From Lacimicrobium alkaliphilum (GTDB lineage Bacteria; Pseudomonadota; Gammaproteobacteria; Enterobacterales; Alteromonadaceae): a stretch of 64,000 bases of DNA. The position numbers were made by a program, and so were the translations under genes. Location of the stretch: the NCBI RefSeq assembly GCF_002591895.1, contig NZ_NISX01000007.1, forward strand, positions 124,001 to 188,000, written 5' to 3'. This document shows positions 9,625 to 19,950 of this stretch, one piece after another. Positions within the stretch are counted from its first letter, which is position 1. Every line of letters starts with the position of its first letter. A model generated the notes under the pieces. That model was not told where the DNA came from. It saw only the letters and a list, made by a program, of their open reading frames with translations, and did no database searches.

Positions 9625-9667
9625 TGTTACCTCCGAGTTTGAACCGGAATCCGGGTGGGCTGAACCG

Positions 9668-11632
9668 TCACAACAATTCTGGTGTGCCCAGTCCTGAGCG
9701 TCTGAGAAAATGTTCATACAAGCGTTGTTTGTTACTACCTTCTGGCGCCGCGACCCATAATGAAGGTGCCTGGTGAATATCTTCAAGTTGAGGATGTAAC
9801 GCCTTCAAAGCATCAAAACCTGACTCAACACCAAGCTCTCCCCAGCTGTTCAGCGTAATCAGCCGCAGGCTGTCTACTTCGGCTTTCTGCCGGCGGCTTT
9901 CAAAATTAAGTACAAACATCACCTTAAGCAGCCTCACTGGTGCCAACAGCGCATCGCGGCTCAGTGCAGAGACCCTTATTGAAGGAAACACCTTCTGGCA
10001 CTGCGACACCAATGCATCAAGATCCTCTTCCGTTACCGGTTCTGTGTGATAATCGAGAAAGATACGGGTTTTATTATCTACAATACGGTTCCATACCCCC
10101 CAAAGTAGCAGATCCACAGGGTTGTCACCGGATTTAAGCAGCACATTGTCCAGCCCCTGCGCGTCACAATTAATCTGATTGCCGCTGTACAGTGACCATT
10201 GGCGTTTTTTGTCGGGCATGTGTCGTGCCTTAACAGTTACCACTGCCCGGTAGAGTTCATCGTCAAACGCGCTGCGCAGATATTCAATTTTGTCAGGCTT
10301 TTTCGTGTAGTAAGTATCCAGTTTCCGGCCGATAACCGTCATATCTTCATCACTGACCGATTGCTCAGACAGACTGATTGCCGATGAGATACGCCGGTAA
10401 CAAAGGATTAAAAATCCATGAATCTGTCTGCTCAGTAATGAAAACTCTCTGAAACTCCAGTGCCTGATATTGTCCAGCCGGGAAATCCGGTCCTGACTCC
10501 ACCCCCAGTTCTGAACATAGCCCTGTATAATCCGGCGCTTAAAATTATCTTCACCCTTTTGAGGTTTACGGCTTAAAAAACAGCCGCATTTGATATACAG
10601 ACAGGTTTGCAGTAACTCCACAATCTGTGGTTCATTCGCCGCCTTATAGTGTTCCACCAGCTCATCAAACATCAATCCATAGGGATCCACATGTTCGAGT
10701 TCTCCGGGTGAACGTACGCCACTGTGAACCTTCCTTTTAAGCAGGTTACACAAGGGCTGTTTATGTTCAATATTTTCCAGAAACACTTCCAGTTTGGCCA
10801 GTTTCAGCACCGACTTAAAAGGTGAATCCATGGCCTTACTGATTTGCCAGATTGCAGCGCCAAACAACTCGCCAGGCTCCATTTTCTGTAAGTTTCCAAG
10901 ATCCATAAACAATCGTGGATCCGGCGGTTGCCCGGGCTGCAGTGAGTCCATCAGCTCCTGATACTGTGTATCCGTGACTTTATCTGGCATCAACCACCAA
11001 AAAGGCAACTTTCCTGCAACCACCACATTGGTGGTATAAAACTCTGCTTTGAGGAATACCGCCTGGGCAGAGCCAGAGCTCTCGCCATCGGCCTCACCAA
11101 AGTCGTTGTGGCGTACTTTTTCTATATCAGAGAGAAAAAAATGTACCTCCAGCCCCTGTTGATCAGCCCACTGTTCAACCAGCTCCAGCTTTTGCTGAAG
11201 TAAAGCACGTTTGCGTTGGTCAAACACGTCCCCCCTGACACACACCCAGTAATCAAAATCAGAGCCTGATGACTGGGCAATAGTGCCGATACTGCCCATC
11301 AGAACCAGAGACTCAATCCAGCGATGCTCCGGCCAGGCCCCGCGTACCTTCTCTGAACGGGCTTTTTCTTCGCCAAAAACCTCTGTCAGCGCCTCACTGA
11401 CCTGCTTTCTTAACGAGTAATGATTCAGGCCGAACGGCACTTCAGCCTGTTCCACATAGCCAGGGAAATCGGGATGATTAACATGTAACAGGAAAGGAAT
11501 AATATGAAAAAGTGGCCGTTTATCACTCGGCATTAATTCCAAAGCCCGCTCATTTCGGGCTTTGTTATAGCGCAATACCCGTAGCAGACGTATTGCCAGA
11601 TTTTGTTGAATCTTGATCTTCTGTGCAGTCAT
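9668..11632 (-). CDS. Class I adenylate cyclase-like protein (short form)
   Basis: A 654-residue protein whose N-terminal half matches the catalytic domain of class I (CyaA-type) adenylate cyclases. It has the nucleotidyltransferase signature GSIGTIAQSSGSDFDYWVCV at 113-132 (GS, then DFD at 125-127) and later blocks such as MKAEFYTTNVVVAGKLPFWW in variant form (LKAEFYTTNVVVAGKLPFWW at about 194-213). It would make cAMP from ATP in the cytoplasm. E. coli CyaA is about 850 residues; this one lacks much of the C-terminal regulatory part, so it may be a second, differently controlled cyclase or a divergent nucleotidyltransferase. It is read alone or with msrB. Confidence 0.8.
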   Translation of the reverse strand: MTAQKIKIQQNLAIRLLRVLRYNKARNERALELMPSDKRPLFHIIPFLLHVNHPDFPGYVEQAEVPFGLNHYSLRKQVSEALTEVFGEEKARSEKVRGAWPEHRWIESLVLMGSIGTIAQSSGSDFDYWVCVRGDVFDQRKRALLQQKLELVEQWADQQGLEVHFFLSDIEKVRHNDFGEADGESSGSAQAVFLKAEFYTTNVVVAGKLPFWWLMPDKVTDTQYQELMDSLQPGQPPDPRLFMDLGNLQKMEPGELFGAAIWQISKAMDSPFKSVLKLAKLEVFLENIEHKQPLCNLLKRKVHSGVRSPGELEHVDPYGLMFDELVEHYKAANEPQIVELLQTCLYIKCGCFLSRKPQKGEDNFKRRIIQGYVQNWGWSQDRISRLDNIRHWSFREFSLLSRQIHGFLILCYRRISSAISLSEQSVSDEDMTVIGRKLDTYYTKKPDKIEYLRSAFDDELYRAVVTVKARHMPDKKRQWSLYSGNQINCDAQGLDNVLLKSGDNPVDLLLWGVWNRIVDNKTRIFLDYHTEPVTEEDLDALVSQCQKVFPSIRVSALSRDALLAPVRLLKVMFVLNFESRRQKAEVDSLRLITLNSWGELGVESGFDALKALHPQLEDIHQAPSLWVAAPEGSNKQRLYEHFLRRSGLGTPELL

Positions 11633-11806
11633 AAAGTGTCAGCAGACATCGTCGCTAATTGCTGTGCTCTGTTTGGGAAAATGGCTGAATATTGAAAAAT
11701 GCCCTTCAATCTTCAGCCCGGTTAGCATCCATCTAAAACCTTTATTCAGCCTGGATTAAGTCAAAAACGTTATTCTGTATGCTCTTTATATTGTCAGGAA
11801 GTGATC

Positions 11807-12436
11807 ATGAAACAAAGTATTATTGCACTCACCATTTCTGCATTGTTCCTCGGCGGTTGTGCTTCGAATTCCACCAATACACAAAAAGGCGCCGGTATTG
11901 GCGCTGTTGCCGGAGCTTTGCTGGGTAAAGCAACCGGTGATAACGCCAAAAGCCGTTATGTATGGGGGGCTGCCGTCGGTGCCCTGGCCGGTGCCGCAAT
12001 TGGTAATTATATGGATAAGCAGGAAAAGGAATTTCGCGAGGAGCTGGCTGACAGCGGCGTCTCCGTGCATCGGGAAGGCAATGAATTGCGGCTACAACTG
12101 CCTGGTCAGATAACCTTTGCCACCGGCAGTGCCACGATATCGTCCCGGTTTCACGGGGTTCTTGATGATGTTGCTAAGGTTCTGAATAAATACGAAAAAA
12201 CCACTCTGATGATCGAGGGGCACACTGACAATACCGGTAGCGCTCAGAGCAATCAGGTGCTGTCTGAAGCCCGGGCCAGCGCAGTGCGCAACTACCTTAC
12301 CACCAGGCAGCTGGATCCGCGCCGTATCACCACTGTGGGGATGGGCCAGTATCAACCTCTGGTACCCAATACCAGTGATCAGAACCGTCAGCAAAACCGT
12401 CGTGTGGCGCTGCGTATCCTGCCCAACAAAGCCTGA
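11807..12436 (+). CDS. OmpA-family lipoprotein with glycine-zipper segment (YiaD-like)
   Basis: A 209-residue outer-membrane lipoprotein. The lipobox FLGGC puts the acylated Cys at residue 18. A glycine-rich zipper (GAGIGAVAGALLG and GAAVGALAGAAIGNYMD, about residues 28-70) precedes an OmpA-like peptidoglycan-binding domain (about 100-205) with FATGSATIS, IEGHTDNTGS and NRRVALRI. It probably ties the outer membrane to peptidoglycan. I chose the ATG at 11807, preceded by AGGAA at 7 bases, rather than the GTG two codons upstream. It is monocistronic and convergent with the lactate dehydrogenase gene. Confidence 0.85.
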   Translation: MKQSIIALTISALFLGGCASNSTNTQKGAGIGAVAGALLGKATGDNAKSRYVWGAAVGALAGAAIGNYMDKQEKEFREELADSGVSVHREGNELRLQLPGQITFATGSATISSRFHGVLDDVAKVLNKYEKTTLMIEGHTDNTGSAQSNQVLSEARASAVRNYLTTRQLDPRRITTVGMGQYQPLVPNTSDQNRQQNRRVALRILPNKA

Positions 12437-12450
12437 TTCAGGCCACTTTA

Positions 12451-12472
12451 CTTCCCGTTTGGGGACGGGAAG
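12451..12472. terminator. Hairpin between convergent genes, possible terminator
   Basis: CTTCCCGT, loop TTGGGG, ACGGGAAG form a perfect 8-bp stem in the 47 bases between two convergent stop codons. Neither side has a clear U-tract, so it may end transcription only weakly or protect mRNA ends. Confidence 0.45.
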
Positions 12473-12483
12473 CCAGTATCGGT

Positions 12484-15336
12484 CTAATCCACACACTTGC
12501 TGGTGCTGACTCTGTCCAGCAGATAGGCAACCGACTGAAAAGGAATGCCACTATGCTGATGCAGACCAATTTCACAGCTGCGGCTATTGGAAACGCCCTG
12601 ACTACACCCAGATGGTATCTGCCCGGATAAATCCGCTAATGCGCTGGCATTCAGCTCAGGCGTATAAAAACCTTTATCACCTGCAAAACCACAACAATAA
12701 ATATCTTGTGGAACAATCACCTGTTCGGTACAGGCCCGGGTGAGGTCCAGCAAATATTGTTCCGTGTGCATACGCCTGCTACTGCAGGTAATATGCAGAG
12801 TTACAGGTTCTTTCTGCGGGCTGATCTCCAGCTTTGGCACTACAAACCGATATAAGAACTCTGCCGTTTCATAAAGCTTAACATCGCTGCCAGGCTGCTT
12901 CAGTTGATAGTGGTTAAGCTGCATCGCACAGGGTGATGCATCCACCAACACCGGCAATCCTTCGGCCTTTGCCAGTCTGGCCAGAGACGCCATACTTTGT
13001 GACGCTTTATCATCGGCAATCCCGTTGTGGCCTTTGCTGTCCCAGGGCGTGCCGCAACACAACTGGTCAATATCATCCGGCACCAACACACGAAACCCCG
13101 CCTTTTCCAGTATTGCGGCAATAACCTCCTGTAAGGGACGCTGATCCTCGGCGCCTGCATCCGTGGCAAACATTCTGTTGGTACAGGAAGGAAAATACAC
13201 CACAGCAGGTTGCGTGCGGTTTGATGTAACAGCAGTATGGCGGTTTTTTATAGCTGCCTTTGGCCAGGCAGGGTACCATTTTGGAATCGCACCGCCAGAA
13301 AGCTTATTCAGGCCCTTAAAGATAGCCTGGGTTGGCGTCTCACCCAGCGTATTCCGACTCAGATCAACGGAGTTCAGTGCAAAACGCGCCACCCTGGTTG
13401 TGCCAGCAAAATGACTTGCCACCTGCTTTGCAATCCACTCCCCTTTCGGTTTTTGTGCCCGTAATTGTTTGATGAAGTCGCCGGTATTAATACCTACCGG
13501 GCAGCGCTGGGCGCACAATCCGGTAGCGGCACAGGTATCTACACCCAAATACTGATAGGCCTGCTGTAATTGCTGTTTTGTCTGTGGGCTGTATTCACCG
13601 GCCTGGATCTGACGCCACAGAGCGATGCGCTGTCTTGGTGTCAGGGTCAGATCTTTAGACGGGCACACGGGTTCACAAAAACCACATTCAATACATTTAT
13701 CCAACTCAGGATCCAGTGCAGGAATCGGTTTAAGATGCCGAATATGGGCCTTGTCATCGGCATTAAGGATTACACCGGGGTTGAGGATACCATCAGGATC
13801 AAACAGTGCCTTAATACGTTCCATCAGGGTGTAGGCAGCGTCTCCCCATTCCATTTTTACAAATGGCGCCATATTACGGCCAGTGCCGTGTTCAGCCTTC
13901 AGAGAACCGCCAAAACCTGCAGTAACCAGTTCACTCAAATCCTGCATAAAGTCCTGATAACGGCGGATTTCGGCTTCGGTATTAAAAGCCTGGGTAAACA
14001 CAAAATGCAGATTCCCTTCCAGAGCGTGACCGAAAATAATAGCCTCGTTATAGCCATGCTTATGAAAAAGCCTGTGTAATGCTTCGACTCCGTCGGCAAG
14101 TCTGGGCACAGGAAACGCCACATCCTCGATAATCACGGTGGTACCTGATGGCCTTACTGCGCCCACTGCGGGGAAAGTCCCTTTACGAATGGCCCACAAT
14201 TCCTGATTACGGGCCTTATCCTGGCTAAACGCAACGCTGCCAATCAGCTCGTCAGTATACGGAGCGATAATCTTCTCAATCTCTTCGAGGTGCTCAGTAA
14301 GGACCTGAGCGCAATCTCCCGTCACTTCAATAAGCAATGCTGCGGCCTGCTCATTCAGCGCGTCCATACCTGGTGGCATGGCGGGTTTCCCGGCAACACT
14401 TTTCAGTGCTCTGGCGTCCATCAACTCTACCGCAGCTACCGGCGCCTGACGCAGACGACTCACCAGTTCACAACACGTGTCGATACGATTGAAGATAAAC
14501 AGCCCCGAGGCCCGGTCACGCTCGTCAACGACAGTGTGATAAGTAATATCGGCAATAAACCCCAGGGTACCCTCTGAGCCGATTAACAGATGTTTAAGGA
14601 TGTCCAGCGGCTGCTCAAAATCCAGCAACGAATTAATTCCATAGCCTGTGGTATTTTTCAGGCGGTATTTATGCCGGATCTTCTCAGCCAGCAGCCCATC
14701 CTCTTTGACCTGCTGATGCAATACCTTGAGGCCATCCAATAATGGCCCATGGCTCGACTCAAAGGCTTTTACACTCTCGGCATCGGCGGTATCCAGCACC
14801 GAGCCATCTGCCATCACCAGAGTCAGATCACAAAGGGTGTGATAACTATTCTGCTTGACGCCACAGCACATCCCAGAGGCATTGTTGGCAGCGATACCGC
14901 CAATTTTACAGCTATCAATAGAAGCTGGATCCGGCCCGATTTTTCGCCCCCACGGCTGCAGGAGCTTATTCGCCTGGGCGCCAATAATGCCGGGCTGAAG
15001 GCGTATTCGTGCTCCCTCGTCCAACACCTCTGCCCCGCGCCAGTTCTGTGACAACACCACTAAAACCGAGTCGGTTACTGCCTGGCCGCACAAACTGGTC
15101 CCGGCTGCACGAAAGGTAACGGGAACAAGATGGTCTGTAGCAAACTTCAACAAACGGCTGAGCTGACTGATATTGTCAACCCGTACTACCAGCTCAGGAG
15201 TCAGACGATAAAAACTCGCATCACCGCTTAGCGCCAGCCTCTGAGCCAGATCCTGAATAATATTTTCAGCTGGCAGAAAATCCCGTAGTGCTTGTTGAAA
15301 AGCGACTGGCAGATTTATTTCAGCCTCACACTGCAT
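12484..15336 (-). CDS. FAD- and Fe-S-containing D-lactate dehydrogenase (Dld-II / YdiJ type)
   Basis: A 950-residue respiratory oxidoreductase. It has an N-terminal FAD-binding PCMH domain (about residues 30-270, with AAGTSLCGQAV and NASGMCCGV), an FAD-linked oxidase C-terminal domain (about 275-530, with FGHALEGNLHFVF and KAEHGTGRN), then ferredoxin-like Cys clusters (CIECGFCEPVCPS and CAATGLCAQRCPVG), and a CCG domain pair (CCGTPWDSKG, CCGFAGDKGF). This layout matches the Fe-S D-lactate dehydrogenase Dld-II of Shewanella and E. coli YdiJ, which oxidise D-lactate or D-2-hydroxyglutarate and pass electrons on. The ATG follows AGGTGG by 7 bases. It is divergent from the MurR-like regulator; lactate is the by-product of MurQ action, which may explain the neighbourhood. 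Confidence 0.87.
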   Translation of the reverse strand: MQCEAEINLPVAFQQALRDFLPAENIIQDLAQRLALSGDASFYRLTPELVVRVDNISQLSRLLKFATDHLVPVTFRAAGTSLCGQAVTDSVLVVLSQNWRGAEVLDEGARIRLQPGIIGAQANKLLQPWGRKIGPDPASIDSCKIGGIAANNASGMCCGVKQNSYHTLCDLTLVMADGSVLDTADAESVKAFESSHGPLLDGLKVLHQQVKEDGLLAEKIRHKYRLKNTTGYGINSLLDFEQPLDILKHLLIGSEGTLGFIADITYHTVVDERDRASGLFIFNRIDTCCELVSRLRQAPVAAVELMDARALKSVAGKPAMPPGMDALNEQAAALLIEVTGDCAQVLTEHLEEIEKIIAPYTDELIGSVAFSQDKARNQELWAIRKGTFPAVGAVRPSGTTVIIEDVAFPVPRLADGVEALHRLFHKHGYNEAIIFGHALEGNLHFVFTQAFNTEAEIRRYQDFMQDLSELVTAGFGGSLKAEHGTGRNMAPFVKMEWGDAAYTLMERIKALFDPDGILNPGVILNADDKAHIRHLKPIPALDPELDKCIECGFCEPVCPSKDLTLTPRQRIALWRQIQAGEYSPQTKQQLQQAYQYLGVDTCAATGLCAQRCPVGINTGDFIKQLRAQKPKGEWIAKQVASHFAGTTRVARFALNSVDLSRNTLGETPTQAIFKGLNKLSGGAIPKWYPAWPKAAIKNRHTAVTSNRTQPAVVYFPSCTNRMFATDAGAEDQRPLQEVIAAILEKAGFRVLVPDDIDQLCCGTPWDSKGHNGIADDKASQSMASLARLAKAEGLPVLVDASPCAMQLNHYQLKQPGSDVKLYETAEFLYRFVVPKLEISPQKEPVTLHITCSSRRMHTEQYLLDLTRACTEQVIVPQDIYCCGFAGDKGFYTPELNASALADLSGQIPSGCSQGVSNSRSCEIGLHQHSGIPFQSVAYLLDRVSTSKCVD

Positions 15337-15442
15337 CAGTAATCCACCTGTGATTAATTACCCGAAATTCATCAAGTATGTTGTTAAAAATTCTTAATAC
15401 CATAGAATGCAAGGAATAGTTTATTTTTCCAACCTCTGAATC

Positions 15443-16300
15443 ATGTCGACTTTCATTAAAATAAATGCCATGCGTGACAACCTTTCTTCCAGCGAACAGG
15501 CCCTGGCGGACTATGTACTCGCGCAACCAGAAAGCATCCGCAACCTTTCATCACAGAAACTGGCCCAGCAGGTAGGTGTGAGTCAGTCCAGTGTGGTTAA
15601 ATTTACTCAGAAACTGGGATACAAAGGCTACCCAGATTTCAAATTTGCTATTAATGACAGCCTGCGCACTCAACAGGATAAGTCTCATCCTCCGTTACAT
15701 GGCCACATTTCTCTGGATGACCCTTTTGATGTAGTAGGCGAGAAACTGCTCGCCAGTAAAGTCTCAGTACTCACCAATACCCGGGCCGTAAATGAACAAA
15801 GCGCGTATGAAAAAGCCGAACAACTGATACAAAAAGCTAACCGTATACTGATATGCGGTGTGGGCAGTTCGGCTTTGGTGGCAAGGGATTTCTCCTTTAA
15901 ACTGCAAAAACTGGGTATGGCCGCCGTGGCGGAAAGTGACAACCATATTCAATTAGCCAATATTGCCAATTATGGTCCTAAAGACCTGCTGTTTGTTATC
16001 AGTGAATCCGGTGAAACCCCTGAAGAGGTTGCCGTCACCGAACTGGCCAAAGCCAATCATTGTATGGTCATCAGTCTTACAGGTTATGGTCATAACAGTA
16101 TTGCGAAACTGGCCAATGCCAGGCTTTACACCGTATCTGAAGAAGACTCAGCCCGTTTATCGTCTATTCTTGCCCGTACTGCTCAGGAATTTGTTATCGA
16201 CACCTTATTTATTCTGCTGACTCAGGCTTCAGGCAAAGGACGCAAAATGCTTGAAGCCTCTAACCAGGCCGTACGCCAGTACCGGCACAAAAACCGCTGA
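15443..16300 (+). CDS. murR: RpiR/MurR-family transcriptional regulator
   Basis: A 285-residue regulator with an N-terminal RpiR helix-turn-helix (about 1-75; LAQQVGVSQSSVVKFTQKLGY) and a C-terminal SIS sugar-phosphate-binding domain (about 120-255; ILICGVGSSALVARDFSFKL and SESGETPEE). MurR of E. coli binds MurNAc-6-phosphate through its SIS domain and represses murQP. The adjacent MurQ, NamZ, kinase, symporter and NagZ genes make this the likely local counterpart. It lies divergent from the lactate dehydrogenase gene. The upstream region holds ATTC/GAAT half sites similar to those between the symporter and nagZ genes, possibly its operator. The symbol is assigned by context. Confidence 0.75.
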   Translation: MSTFIKINAMRDNLSSSEQALADYVLAQPESIRNLSSQKLAQQVGVSQSSVVKFTQKLGYKGYPDFKFAINDSLRTQQDKSHPPLHGHISLDDPFDVVGEKLLASKVSVLTNTRAVNEQSAYEKAEQLIQKANRILICGVGSSALVARDFSFKLQKLGMAAVAESDNHIQLANIANYGPKDLLFVISESGETPEEVAVTELAKANHCMVISLTGYGHNSIAKLANARLYTVSEEDSARLSSILARTAQEFVIDTLFILLTQASGKGRKMLEASNQAVRQYRHKNR

Positions 16301-16910
16301 TAAGTTGTCAGTCTGCAGCCATCAGTTTTCAGTCACTAAAACAAATGCCAGCATTGACCGCAGAGCACCGCCTTTTTCTGACTACTGACAGCTGATAACT
16401 GAAAACTTGTTAGTCAGTCCAATAAATTGGACCCTACAAAATATTGCTCTTCTCTGCGCCCCTGCGCCTTGGCGAGATCACTCTGCTTTTCTTTGTTTGA
16501 TCTCGCAGAGACGCTGAGAATAAATACTCTTATAACTTCTGTGACCTCTGCGCCTCTGTGGTGAATTATTCATTTCGTATGGTTCGTGGTTGAAAAGCCT
16601 TTAACCACGAAAAACACCAAAAACACGAACTTAAATCTATAAACTACCTCCAGTAGTCCTGTAGCCCGTGGTGCAGCGAAGCGCAATCCGGGGATACCCT
16701 CGCCTTGCACCAACCCGCACTCCTCTGCGTCTTTGCGCCTCTGCGAGATTGATATTAACCACAGAGACACAGAGAACACAGGGGTATGAAGGGTTTAATC
16801 ATTTTTACTTCTCCGTTCTCTCCGCGTCTCTGCGGTGAGAAATCCTTTTAAACCTCTGTGTCCTCTGTGTCTCTGTGGTGAAATTCTTCTTGTCCTGTGG
16901 TGGTAAAAAC
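16301..16910. repeat. Composite intergenic repeat block, copy A
   Basis: 610 bases without a gene. First comes an imperfect inverted repeat (16316-16336 against 16388-16410) built on CAGTTTTCAGT / ACTGAAAAC. Then come several CTCTGCGCC / CTCTGTGG / CACAGAGACACAGAG units, a segment AACCACGAAAAACAC, and a GTAGCC...AGCG.AATCCGGGG module at 16661-16693. The same modules in the same order recur at 23638-23945. Short frames here have no supporting features. Confidence 0.8.
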
Positions 16911-18095
16911 TCAGGGATAAAGCAAATAGGGCTCTCTGGCTTTGATAAAAGCCTCTAAGTCGGCCTGCCAGCTTGCACGAATCTGTGCTTGTGTTTTGCC
17001 CTCTGCCATGGCTTTTCTCAGCTTGTCAGTACCGGCAAGCTTATCGAAGAAACTCTCACTGGTAAAAAAGGGCTGTTGTTGGCGGACAAACGCCTGATGC
17101 CACGCCAGCAGGTACTCCAGATTTAAACCCTGTGCGGTCTTATCACGCAAATCCATACCTTTTATTTCTGTATTTTCAAATTTTGGATGAGTTGACGCAC
17201 CTGGAATCGAGCGGGGGGTGTAACGAAATGCCTCCCCTTCTGTCAGATAAACACTGTCATGACCTATTACCTGAAAAGGAAAATCGGTACCCCGGCCAAT
17301 ACTCACCACCGTGGGCTCAAAAAATGCCAGCGAAGGGTAATGACGAATGGCGCTGAAATTGGGCAGGTTGGGACTCGGTTTAACCGGCAACTCGTAACGA
17401 AGATCATGATGATAGCCGGCAACCGGAACCACCGTTAAGTCGAGCGTTCTTTCAGTCTCTAACCACCCCTCTGCTTTGATCATCTGTGCCAGCTCGCCCA
17501 CCGTCATGCCATGCACCAATGGAATAGGATGCATACCTACAAAAGACTGAAACTGCGGATCCAGTACCGGCCCGTCTGTATAATCTCCGTTGGGATTAGG
17601 ACGATCCAGCACCACAAACGGAATATCTGCCTCGGCTGCCGCCTCCATCATATAGTGCATGGAACTGATATAGGTGTAAAAGCGCACACCCACATCCTGA
17701 ATGTCGAAAACAATCACATCCAGGTCCGCAATAGCCTCAGCGGCAGGTTTGCGTGTTTTACCGTAGATCGAGTAAAGCTCGATCCCGGTTTTCCTGTCTC
17801 TGCCGCTGTCAACTTTAGCCCCGGCATCATGATCACCACGAAAACCATGTTCAGGCGCAAAAATACGCTGCACGTTGATCTGATTACCCATTAACAGATC
17901 AACCAGGTGTTGCTCCCCTACCATTGATGTCTGATTAACCACCAGGCCCACCGCTTTACCTCTGAGCAGAGGCAGGTAAACCTGTGTTTGTTCAGCACCG
18001 GTTTTTATCGGCGTTGTGGCAGAATTTTCGCTACAGCCAAACAGCAGGGTTGCGAGCGTAAACAGGACCCAGACCGGCATTCGCAATGAACTCAT
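16911..18095 (-). CDS. namZ: Exo-beta-N-acetylmuramidase NamZ (DUF1343), lipoprotein
   Basis: A 394-residue DUF1343-family lipoprotein (lipobox LLFGC). It carries the family blocks [60 protein letters not shown] and [15 protein letters not shown]. Bacillus subtilis NamZ, of this family, cleaves MurNAc from the non-reducing end of peptidoglycan glycans, complementing NagZ. A membrane anchor places it in the periplasm, like the NagZ here, so both sugars would be released outside the cytoplasm. Its ATG overlaps the murQ stop by 4 bases. It is the last gene of the four-gene operon read leftward from 21539. Confidence 0.82.
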   Translation of the reverse strand: MSSLRMPVWVLFTLATLLFGCSENSATTPIKTGAEQTQVYLPLLRGKAVGLVVNQTSMVGEQHLVDLLMGNQINVQRIFAPEHGFRGDHDAGAKVDSGRDRKTGIELYSIYGKTRKPAAEAIADLDVIVFDIQDVGVRFYTYISSMHYMMEAAAEADIPFVVLDRPNPNGDYTDGPVLDPQFQSFVGMHPIPLVHGMTVGELAQMIKAEGWLETERTLDLTVVPVAGYHHDLRYELPVKPSPNLPNFSAIRHYPSLAFFEPTVVSIGRGTDFPFQVIGHDSVYLTEGEAFRYTPRSIPGASTHPKFENTEIKGMDLRDKTAQGLNLEYLLAWHQAFVRQQQPFFTSESFFDKLAGTDKLRKAMAEGKTQAQIRASWQADLEAFIKAREPYLLYP

Positions 18096-19051
18096 TTTGC
18101 ATCACCTTTTGTCTGTTCCACAGCACGGCGCAAAAAGCCTTTTTGCTGATCCAGCAACGCCTGCCCCTGCTGCTGATCAAGGCCTGTCAATACATGCAAT
18201 ATGGCTAGTTTGGCCTTATAACCTGTATTACTCAGCGCATCACGGGCTGTCTGGTGATCACAATCGGTGGCCTGCATTACGATACGAATGGCCCGTGCGT
18301 AGAGTTTCTGATTGCTGGCATTAACATCCACCATCAGGTTTTCATAAATCTTCCCACTGCGGATCATACTGGCCGTAGACAGCATATTAAGAATCATCTT
18401 TTGCGCCGATCCCGACTTCATCCTTGTAGAGCCGGTAAGAGCCTCTGGCCCCACCAACGCACAAATACCAATATCCGCGGCATGGGTGACTGCAGATTCC
18501 GGATTACAGGTCACACTGATAGCAGGTGCACCGATACTCCGGGCATATTCCAGTGCGGATATCACATAAGGTGTCCGGCCACTGGCCGCTATACCGACCA
18601 GTACATCATCAGCGCTGAAGTTTATTTCCTGTAAATCCCTGATAGCCAGTGCCGGATCGTCTTCTGCGCCTTCCACTGCTTTATACATAGCGCCTTCGCC
18701 GCCGGCGATGATGCCTATCACCTGCTGATCAGATACGCTGAAGGTTGGCGGACATTCCACCGCGTCCAGCACTCCTAAGCGCCCGCTGGTACCGGCCCCG
18801 ATGTAAACCAGCCTCCCGTTTTTGGCGAACGCATCGACGATATGATCCACCGCAGCTGCTATTTGTGGAATCGCTGCGGCAACCGCTTTCGCCACCTTCT
18901 GCTCTTCGGTATTAATTTTGTGTAATATTGCTTCGGTGCTGAGCAGGTCGATATCCATGGTGTCGGGATTACGCCCCTCAGACACCATCGTATCCAGCTG
19001 CTGTAGCAATAGCGATTCTGATTTCATGCAATCGCTGCTTGGTTGACTCAT
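18092..19051 (-). CDS. murQ: N-acetylmuramic acid 6-phosphate etherase MurQ
   Basis: A 319-residue SIS-domain enzyme that splits MurNAc-6-phosphate into GlcNAc-6-phosphate and D-lactate. Family blocks are visible: [60 protein letters not shown]. The two Glu residues in VECPPTF and GAEDD correspond to those needed for catalysis in E. coli MurQ. It overlaps both neighbours by 4 bases, so translation is coupled with the kinase upstream and NamZ downstream. Confidence 0.95.
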   Translation of the reverse strand: MSQPSSDCMKSESLLLQQLDTMVSEGRNPDTMDIDLLSTEAILHKINTEEQKVAKAVAAAIPQIAAAVDHIVDAFAKNGRLVYIGAGTSGRLGVLDAVECPPTFSVSDQQVIGIIAGGEGAMYKAVEGAEDDPALAIRDLQEINFSADDVLVGIAASGRTPYVISALEYARSIGAPAISVTCNPESAVTHAADIGICALVGPEALTGSTRMKSGSAQKMILNMLSTASMIRSGKIYENLMVDVNASNQKLYARAIRIVMQATDCDHQTARDALSNTGYKAKLAILHVLTGLDQQQGQALLDQQKGFLRRAVEQTKGDAK

Positions 19052-19950
19052 AGTTCAGACTCCCCTGTCAGAGTGACGGATGATGAAGAGGGTTGCATCA
19101 GGCCCCGGGCTAATATGCAGGCACCATCAAGAGAATTTCCCTTAGCCGGAATAATGCGAGCCCATAGTGGTTCACTCAGATGCCGGGCGGAGATTTCTGC
19201 CAGTCCTCCGGTAAGCACTACAGGTAAACGGTCACCCGTGGCCCGGATTAATCGTTCAACGGCCTGTATGTGGCCTGCAAACAACGATTTGGCCTGCGCG
19301 CACTCATCGACACGCTCCAACACCCCCGGTACCAATCCGGCGAACTGCGTTGCGGTAGCATGGCGTAGCCAGTACAAAATGGCGGAACGAGTACTGCCAA
19401 GCTGACTACACAGCCACTTGCCGGTTGCAGAAACCGGCTTACCCCGGGTATCCAGCTCCCACAGAACCGCATTGATGGCATTAACACCCAGTCTGGCACC
19501 ACCACCTTCATCCCCAACCAGCAGCCCCCAGCCACCAATCATGGTTTCGTTACCTTGTTCATCCAATAGCATTGCCACTGAGCCGGTGCCCAACGCCACC
19601 ACCGCAACCGGATAGCCGCCATTGGCACCATAGGCAGAAGTGCGCGCGTCGGTCATTACATCCAGATGAGCAAAATACGATTCCATCGCCTCATGAGCCT
19701 GATTGGCCAGGCTTATTTCTCCGGCACCGGCAAGGCCACAGACCACGCAGAGCTGTTCCAGCCCACAATCAGCCCTGAACGCCAGCTCCCTGGCCAGTTC
19801 TAAAATCACCGCCACCGAGCGCGTCAGCCCCAGAGACAATGACGATGCTGCGGCCCGCGCTTCCCAGCTGTTGCCGCTGGGTAAATGCACCAGTCTGGCT
19901 GTGGTTTTACTGCCACCGCCATCGACACCGAGAATATACTCCGGTTTCAT
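19048..19950 (-). CDS. BadF/BadG-family sugar kinase, probable MurNAc/GlcNAc kinase (MurK-like)
   Basis: A 300-residue protein of the ASKHA fold. The phosphate-1 loop is [17 protein letters not shown] (residues 5-21), a second ATP motif is [14 protein letters not shown], and an adenosine-type motif [12 protein letters not shown] lies near the C-terminus. The family contains N-acetylglucosamine kinases and Clostridium acetobutylicum MurK, which phosphorylates MurNAc and GlcNAc at position 6. Lying between a symporter and MurQ, and with no PTS gene nearby, it is best explained as the kinase that makes MurNAc-6-phosphate for MurQ. This substrate is inferred. It overlaps both neighbours by 4 bases. 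Confidence 0.75.
   Translation of the reverse strand: MKPEYILGVDGGGSKTTARLVHLPSGNSWEARAAASSLSLGLTRSVAVILELARELAFRADCGLEQLCVVCGLAGAGEISLANQAHEAMESYFAHLDVMTDARTSAYGANGGYPVAVVALGTGSVAMLLDEQGNETMIGGWGLLVGDEGGGARLGVNAINAVLWELDTRGKPVSATGKWLCSQLGSTRSAILYWLRHATATQFAGLVPGVLERVDECAQAKSLFAGHIQAVERLIRATGDRLPVVLTGGLAEISARHLSEPLWARIIPAKGNSLDGACILARGLMQPSSSSVTLTGESEL

Noticed and set aside
13570-14079. 169-residue plus-strand frame inside the lactate dehydrogenase gene
   Set aside because: It lies antisense to the Fe-S/FAD gene, whose domains are unambiguous; no supporting signals.
16316-16410. Small inverted-repeat insertion element
   Set aside because: Arms are short and imperfect and there is no transposase or target duplication.
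16301-16910. CRISPR array in the CACAGAGACACAGAG repeats
   Set aside because: Units are irregular in length, partly inverted, and have no uniform spacers; no cas gene is present.
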